Shown: positions 5,829 through 8,839 of the stretch, piece by piece | How positions within the stretch are numbered: the first letter of the stretch is position 1 | Layout: every line of letters begins with the position of its first letter | DNA from: Pirellulales bacterium | GTDB lineage: Bacteria > Planctomycetota > Planctomycetia > Pirellulales > Thermoguttaceae | Length of the DNA stretch: 8,839 nt | Assembly: GCA_030642635.1 (NCBI GenBank) | Contig: DAOWNK010000125.1 | Span: 1 to 8,839, forward strand | Direction of reading: 5' to 3' | Notes under the pieces: generated by a model | The model's database searches: none | Told to the model about the DNA's origin: nothing | What the model saw: only the letters and a program-made list of their open reading frames with translations | Position numbers and translations under genes: made by a program

Positions 5829-5838
5829 TTTTACTACT

Positions 5839-6285
5839 TTAGTCGCCAGCATTTTTGGAGGCCGGTTCCTCAGCCACGACTTCTTTCTTATCCTTGAGAT
5901 CGTCCTTTTTCTCGTCGGCGTCAGTCGGCTTTTTCTCGTCGGCGGTTGTAGCCGATGTAACACTGGCATGTTCGACCACCGCGTCGACGATCCGCGGGTC
6001 CACCTTCAAGAACAACACCCGCAGGATACTGTCGCTCAGATGACACTGCCGCTCCAGGGAGGCCAACTCACCGCCGTCTAGCCGGAAGTACGTCAACCAA
6101 TATGTTCCCTTACGATGGCTTTTGATTGAATAAGCCAAGCGACGTTCTTCCCAAAGCCGGCTGACGAGCATCTCGCCGCCGGCCTTCTCGATCATTTCCG
6201 GTATTTGACCCGATACCGCTGCTGAATCGCGGCCGTAGCGGTTCGAATCGAGTATAAACATGCCCTCGTAGACGTTTTCTGCCAA
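5839..6285 (-). CDS. rpsF: 30S ribosomal protein S6 (bS6) with charged C-terminal tail
   Basis: The 148-aa product is bS6, which pairs with S18 on the platform of the 30S subunit. The ferredoxin-like domain covers about 3-108: YEGMFILDSNRYGRD, GGEMLVSRLWEERRLAYSIK, KGTYWLTYFRLDG and SDSILRVLFLKVDP. A tail of about 38 residues rich in Lys, Asp, Glu and Ala follows (DEKKPTDADEKKDDLKDKKE...), longer than the short tail of many S6 proteins; in E. coli the S6 C-terminus is modified with glutamates by RimK. The start is TTG at 6283-6285, supported by AGGAG with a 7-nt gap and the normal S6 beginning; the upstream ATG at 6384 lies inside pth and adds unrelated residues. pth ends 31 bp upstream; ssb begins 87 bp downstream behind a palindromic repeat. 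Confidence 0.94.
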   Translation of the reverse strand: MAENVYEGMFILDSNRYGRDSAAVSGQIPEMIEKAGGEMLVSRLWEERRLAYSIKSHRKGTYWLTYFRLDGGELASLERQCHLSDSILRVLFLKVDPRIVDAVVEHASVTSATTADEKKPTDADEKKDDLKDKKEVVAEEPASKNAGD

Positions 6286-6316
6286 AATTTCACTCCTAAG
6301 TTTGTAGCTTTGATTT

Positions 6317-6874
6317 TCAATTATATTGATCCATGCAGACTTCGACGCCCTGTTTGGCCCAAACAACGACTGCATCGGCTGCACTGCACACCGCTTCCTC
6401 GATATCAGGAATTTCCTCCTTGGCGAATTTACTCAGTACGTAATCGGCCCACTCCCAACCGTCCGGCGGAGAGCCGATTCCGATGCGTAGCCGCGGAAAC
6501 TCATCGGTCCCAATCCGGCGCACGATGTCCTCCAAACCCTTCTGACCTCCAGAAGAACCTTTCGTGCGAAATCGGAGCTTCGTCAAAGGCAGGTTCAGAT
6601 CGTCGCAGACGACCAACAAGTCTTCCGCCGTTAATTTGTAAAAACTCTTTGCCTCCTGGACACTCGTTCCGCTGTTGTTCATATATGTCAACGGGCTTAT
6701 CAGCAACGCCTTTTGGCCGCCGATGTCGGCTTCGAGCACTTCTGCATGGAACTTCGATTTTACGCCGCCCGTGCCGAACAATCGGGCAAGCTCGGCCAGT
6801 ACGTCAAACCCGACGTTGTGCCGTGTTCCCCTGTAACGTTTGCCCGGATTCCCCAACCCAACGACGAGCTTCAT
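6317..6874 (-). CDS. pth: Peptidyl-tRNA hydrolase
   Basis: The 185-aa enzyme cleaves the ester bond of peptidyl-tRNAs released from stalled ribosomes and so recycles tRNA. Visible family landmarks are GLGNPG with Asn9, GTRHNVGF with the catalytic His19, YMNNSG with Asn66 and VCDDLNLP with Asp91. The loop that reads GGHNG in E. coli is GGQKG here (110-113), so the Asn that contacts substrate there is replaced by Lys112; I believe this variant is common in this lineage but cannot check. I start at ATG 6872-6874; a TTG one codon earlier (6877) abuts the rplY stop and is also possible. With only 3 nt between rplY and this ATG and no strong ribosome binding site, translation is probably coupled to rplY. 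Confidence 0.95.
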   Translation of the reverse strand: MKLVVGLGNPGKRYRGTRHNVGFDVLAELARLFGTGGVKSKFHAEVLEADIGGQKALLISPLTYMNNSGTSVQEAKSFYKLTAEDLLVVCDDLNLPLTKLRFRTKGSSGGQKGLEDIVRRIGTDEFPRLRIGIGSPPDGWEWADYVLSKFAKEEIPDIEEAVCSAADAVVVWAKQGVEVCMDQYN

Positions 6875-6877
6875 CAA

Positions 6878-7510
6878 TTATTGTTCTTTCGTCCCTTCTT
6901 CTTCCTTTTCCTTTGCGCCGATCACCTCCGGCTCGGTCGGAGCCGCTTCGGCGGCTTCTTCCTCCGGCGCCTCGACCGGCTCGACGCAATGGACAACCAC
7001 CGCTGTTGGATCGCCGTGGACCGATGCACCCTCCGGCAGTTTCAGATCGGCCACGGTAATTGAATCTCCGAGCTTCAGGCTGTTGATGTTCACTTCAAGT
7101 TTTTCCGAGACGGCCGCGGCTGGGCACTCGATCTGCACTTCGTGGATAAGGTGCTCCACTACACCGCCCTCTTTCACACCCGGCGCTTCGCCGCGCAACT
7201 CGACCAGAAGTTGCACTTCGACCTTCTCGTCGGCCGAGATTCGTGTGAAATCGACGTGCAAGACGTGTGTTCCCCAGGTATCCCACTGCACCTCGCGAAT
7301 AAACGCCGATTCGCTGACCGCACCGGTCAGGTCGATCAACCGGCTGCCGTGTCGGATCACCGCGTCTAGCTGCTCGGCCGGGGTGCTCAGGCATACGTTT
7401 TCCTTGCCGTGTCCGTAGAGCACCACCGGGATGCTGCCCGAGTTGCGTAATCGACGACTATGGTGTTTTCCGGCATGCTCGCGTATTTTAACGGTTAATA
7501 CTTCTGCCAT
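6878..7510 (-). CDS. rplY: 50S ribosomal protein L25, long CTC/TL5 form (bL25)
   Basis: The 210-aa product binds 5S rRNA in the 50S subunit. Residues 1-92 are the L25 domain (LTVKIREHAGKHHSRRLRNS, GSIPVVLYGHGKENV, HVLHVDFTRI). Residues about 95-180 form the second beta domain of the general stress protein CTC/TL5 type (VEVQLLVELRGEAPGVKEGG, LEVNINSLKLGDSITVADL). The tail (about 179-210) is rich in Glu, Ala and Pro, giving a charged disordered end. ATG at 7508-7510 has AGAGGA 5 nt upstream. It is the first gene of the minus-strand cluster with pth, rpsF, ssb and rplI. In many bacteria prs precedes it; here the upstream side is a divergent gene remnant. No clear promoter stands out in the 139 bp before it. 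Confidence 0.95.
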   Translation of the reverse strand: MAEVLTVKIREHAGKHHSRRLRNSGSIPVVLYGHGKENVCLSTPAEQLDAVIRHGSRLIDLTGAVSESAFIREVQWDTWGTHVLHVDFTRISADEKVEVQLLVELRGEAPGVKEGGVVEHLIHEVQIECPAAAVSEKLEVNINSLKLGDSITVADLKLPEGASVHGDPTAVVVHCVEPVEAPEEEAAEAAPTEPEVIGAKEKEEEGTKEQ

Positions 7511-7584
7511 GCTTGTCCTCTGGATACTCCATTTTTACTTGGAATTCGTCATTTTGACTCAATCTCCAAGAAATTCAACCCCGG

Positions 7585-7613
7585 GTGCAACAAATTTCGA
7601 GATCGGCTATAAT
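7585..7613 (+). promoter_or_regulatory. Candidate sigma-70-type promoter upstream of the Uma2-type remnant
   Basis: A perfect TATAAT (7608-7613) is preceded, after 17 bp, by GTGCAA (7585-7590), which matches 3/6 of the -35 consensus. The -10 box ends 36 bp before the ATG at 7650. This spacer also has to contain the divergent promoter for rplY. Confidence 0.4.
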
Positions 7614-7649
7614 AGAATGTGAAATCAATACCTCCACGAGGGATCGATC

Positions 7650-7829
7650 ATGGCCACCGCCTTGCCGACTCTACTTCCGACCGATTGGACGGTCGCCGAC
7701 ATGCTGGCTCATCTGGGGGGTGTTCCGTCGAAACGTATCCGCACATATCCGCCGCTTGGCACGGCGACCGAAAAGGATGTCATCGAGTTAGAGTCGCGTA
7801 CCGGTCGGATTTGTGAGTTGGTCGACTGA
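7650..7829 (+). pseudogene. N-terminal remnant of a probable Uma2-family (DUF820) gene
   Basis: This 59-codon frame starts with ATG behind GAGGG (7-nt gap) and reads MATALPTLLPTDWTVADMLA, then HLGGVPSKRIRTYPPLGTAT and EKDVIELESRTGRICELVD before TGA. Planctomycete Uma2-family proteins (PD-(D/E)XK-like, function unsettled) often begin with a segment of the type TVADLL..GPVPL.RIR..P.PGTATE.DV, followed by the ELVDG.LVEK motif that opens the nuclease-like fold (recalled, not searched). Here the frame ends exactly at ELVD, so the DGVLVEK motif, the Asp/Glu-x-Lys active site and roughly 150 residues are absent. It is divergent from rplY and convergent with the cyclophilin gene, whose stop is 24 bp away. 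The break is followed at once by a short direct repeat (7826-7850). An intact small protein cannot be excluded. Confidence 0.6.
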
Positions 7830-7850
7830 TAGCTGACTGCTGATAGCTGA
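7826..7850. repeat. Short direct repeat with 14-bp period
   Basis: CTGATAGCTGA occurs at 7826-7836 and again at 7840-7850. It covers the stop codon of the Uma2-type remnant and reaches to 3 bp from the end of the cyclophilin gene. It marks the place where the remnant loses its family similarity. Confidence 0.7.
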
Positions 7851-7853
7851 AAG

Positions 7854-8558
7854 CTACTTCACCCGACGTACCGACCGGATCAGCACCGTCTGCACTGGAA
7901 TCTGCTCGAACTGTGGTTTGTCATGCACCTCGGCCTCGGCGATCCTGTCAACCACATCCAGCCCTTCGACCACTTCGCCGAACACGCAATATCCGTAACC
8001 TTCCAGCGTGCGATCCTTGTGGTCGAGAACCTTTTCGTTGTCTGTGACGTTAAAAAAGAAGTGGCAGGTTGCGCTGTCGACGGCTTCCGGCTGTCTGGCC
8101 ATGGCGATCGTGCCGCGACGATTGGACAATTTGTTGTGTGCCTCGTTGCGTATCGGTGTATGTACAGGCTTCTCGATCAACTCAGAGGTAAACGCACCGC
8201 CGATGACGACCCGAGGATAATCTTGGAGTACCTGGTGAAAAATGGTCCGGTCGTAGTGTCCGCTGTCGACGTATGCAAGGAAGTTATCGACGGTCAGCGG
8301 CGAGTTTTCGGCGTTGAGCCCCACAGTGATATTCCCTAACGAGGTCTCGACCACTACCACCGGGTGGAGTGGATCGCCGGCCGGTTTGCCGGAAGGGGTT
8401 TCGGTCGATTGCCGGTGTTGCTCGACATCGGCTCTGTCGGTGGCTGCCGGAGGACCGGCGTCGTCTTCACTGCCGCAACCTGCCGTCAGAAGCAGTGTTA
8501 TTATGGTCAAACATGCAACAATGCTGCTATTGACGCTAAATCGCATTTTTCTTGTCAT
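7854..8558 (-). CDS. Cyclophilin-type peptidyl-prolyl isomerase-like lipoprotein
   Basis: The 234-aa product has a lipoprotein signal peptide (hydrophobic stretch about 12-27, lipobox LTAGC, Cys28) and a low-complexity linker to about residue 63, then a cyclophilin domain (about 66-231). Recognisable parts are VETSLGNITVGLNAENSPLT (70-89), TIFHQVL (105-111), NRRGTIAMAR (146-155), DSATCHFFFNVTDN (161-174) and YGYCVFGEVVEGLDVVDRI (188-206). The usual catalytic Arg of FHRVI is Gln109, and the F-M-x-Q-G-G segment is replaced by R-V-V-I-G-G, so proline isomerase activity may be low or absent. It should be anchored to a membrane on the outer face of the cytoplasmic membrane. ATG at 8556-8558 was kept; the ATG at 8544-8546 also leaves a good signal peptide, and neither has a strong ribosome binding site. 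The gene stands alone. Confidence 0.88.
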   Translation of the reverse strand: MTRKMRFSVNSSIVACLTIITLLLTAGCGSEDDAGPPAATDRADVEQHRQSTETPSGKPAGDPLHPVVVVETSLGNITVGLNAENSPLTVDNFLAYVDSGHYDRTIFHQVLQDYPRVVIGGAFTSELIEKPVHTPIRNEAHNKLSNRRGTIAMARQPEAVDSATCHFFFNVTDNEKVLDHKDRTLEGYGYCVFGEVVEGLDVVDRIAEAEVHDKPQFEQIPVQTVLIRSVRRVK

Positions 8559-8581
8559 TTGAAATCGTGATGTTAGGAGCC

Positions 8582-8650
8582 AAGGTCGCCGTGCCGGCGA
8601 CCGCTAAACGGGTTAATTCCCACGTTTAGCGGCCGCCGGTACGGTGGCTT
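8582..8650. repeat. Inverted pair of REP-like repeats, GTTTAG family
   Basis: The left unit on the minus strand is CGTTTAGC followed by stem GGTCGCCG, loop GCA, stem CGGCGACC (stem bases 8584-8602). The right unit on the plus strand is CGTTTAGC, one G, then stem GCCGCCG, loop GTA, stem CGGTGGC with one G-T pair (8632-8648). The feet face each other across 12 bp. The two units are diverged but keep the foot and loop pattern; a third unit is at 5807-5828. It lies just upstream of the cyclophilin gene. Confidence 0.85.
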
Positions 8651-8750
8651 GAACATTATGTGAAATATCATGCCCTTAACTGCCGTTTTGTGCAAGCTCG
8701 GTTGCTACATGGCGGCCGGAAGACGGGCAAAATACGCGAGCAGGGGAGGC

Positions 8751-8779
8751 TTCACATCCCGGATTATTGATGGTAGAAT
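8751..8779 (+). promoter_or_regulatory. Strong candidate sigma-70-type promoter, reading out of the window
   Basis: TTCACA (8751-8756) and TAGAAT (8774-8779) each match 5/6 of the consensus and are exactly 17 bp apart on the plus strand. A transcript would start near 8786. No gene with a ribosome binding site is visible before the window ends (the ATG at 8802 stops after four codons), so the target lies beyond 8839. The rest of 8651-8839 shows no gene. Confidence 0.45.
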
Positions 8780-8839
8780 GAAAATCCATATTAAACTGTA
8801 AATGCTAGCATATTGAAAACGTGTATGTGTTCTGGAAAA

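Noticed and set aside
6310..7059. Plus-strand open frame of 249 codons over pth and rplY
   Set aside because: Antisense shadow of two clear genes; Arg/Pro/Ser-rich with no recognisable domain.

Overview
The window reads as a chromosomal segment of a planctomycete, most likely of the Pirellulales type. This is inferred from moderately high GC, frequent GTG/TTG starts, the gene order rplY-pth-rpsF-ssb-rplI, an N-terminally extended L9, an isolated tRNA-Ile, a Uma2-type gene remnant and many short palindromic intergenic repeats. No database search was possible, so the placement is tentative.

Almost all intact genes lie on the minus strand. Read in their transcription direction (right to left) they are: a lipoprotein cyclophilin (7854-8558); a translation/replication cluster rplY-pth-rpsF-ssb-rplI (4699-7510); a truncated restriction-modification gene (4237-4410); aspS (2294-4060); a lipoprotein with a thioredoxin fold that has lost its CXXC cysteines (1405-2097); nadE, 2 nt behind it (605-1402); and tRNA-Ile(GAU) (400-474). 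On the plus strand there are only broken genes: an IS66 transposase fragment with an internal deletion (1-241), an unidentified C-terminal remnant (about 262-390) and the N-terminal 59 codons of a probable Uma2-family gene (7650-7829).

The housekeeping genes cover ribosome assembly (L25, S6, L9), recycling of peptidyl-tRNA (Pth), single-strand DNA binding (SSB), Asp-tRNA charging and NAD synthesis. The AspRS carries residues linked to non-discriminating enzymes, so it may feed an amidotransferase route to Asn-tRNA(Asn).

The most unusual signal is between the genes. At least four families of short hairpin repeats occupy the spacers, even inside the ribosomal-protein cluster. Three families share a GT...AG foot (GTAG, GTAAAG or GTTTAG) next to a stem with a 1-3 nt loop, and three loci hold inverted pairs. 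This is the architecture of REP/BIME elements mobilised by Y1 (RAYT) transposases. Two truncated nuclease-type genes with intact start signals end close to such repeats. I see no clear new multi-gene system; the rest is ordinary core genome with scars of lost mobile and defence genes.
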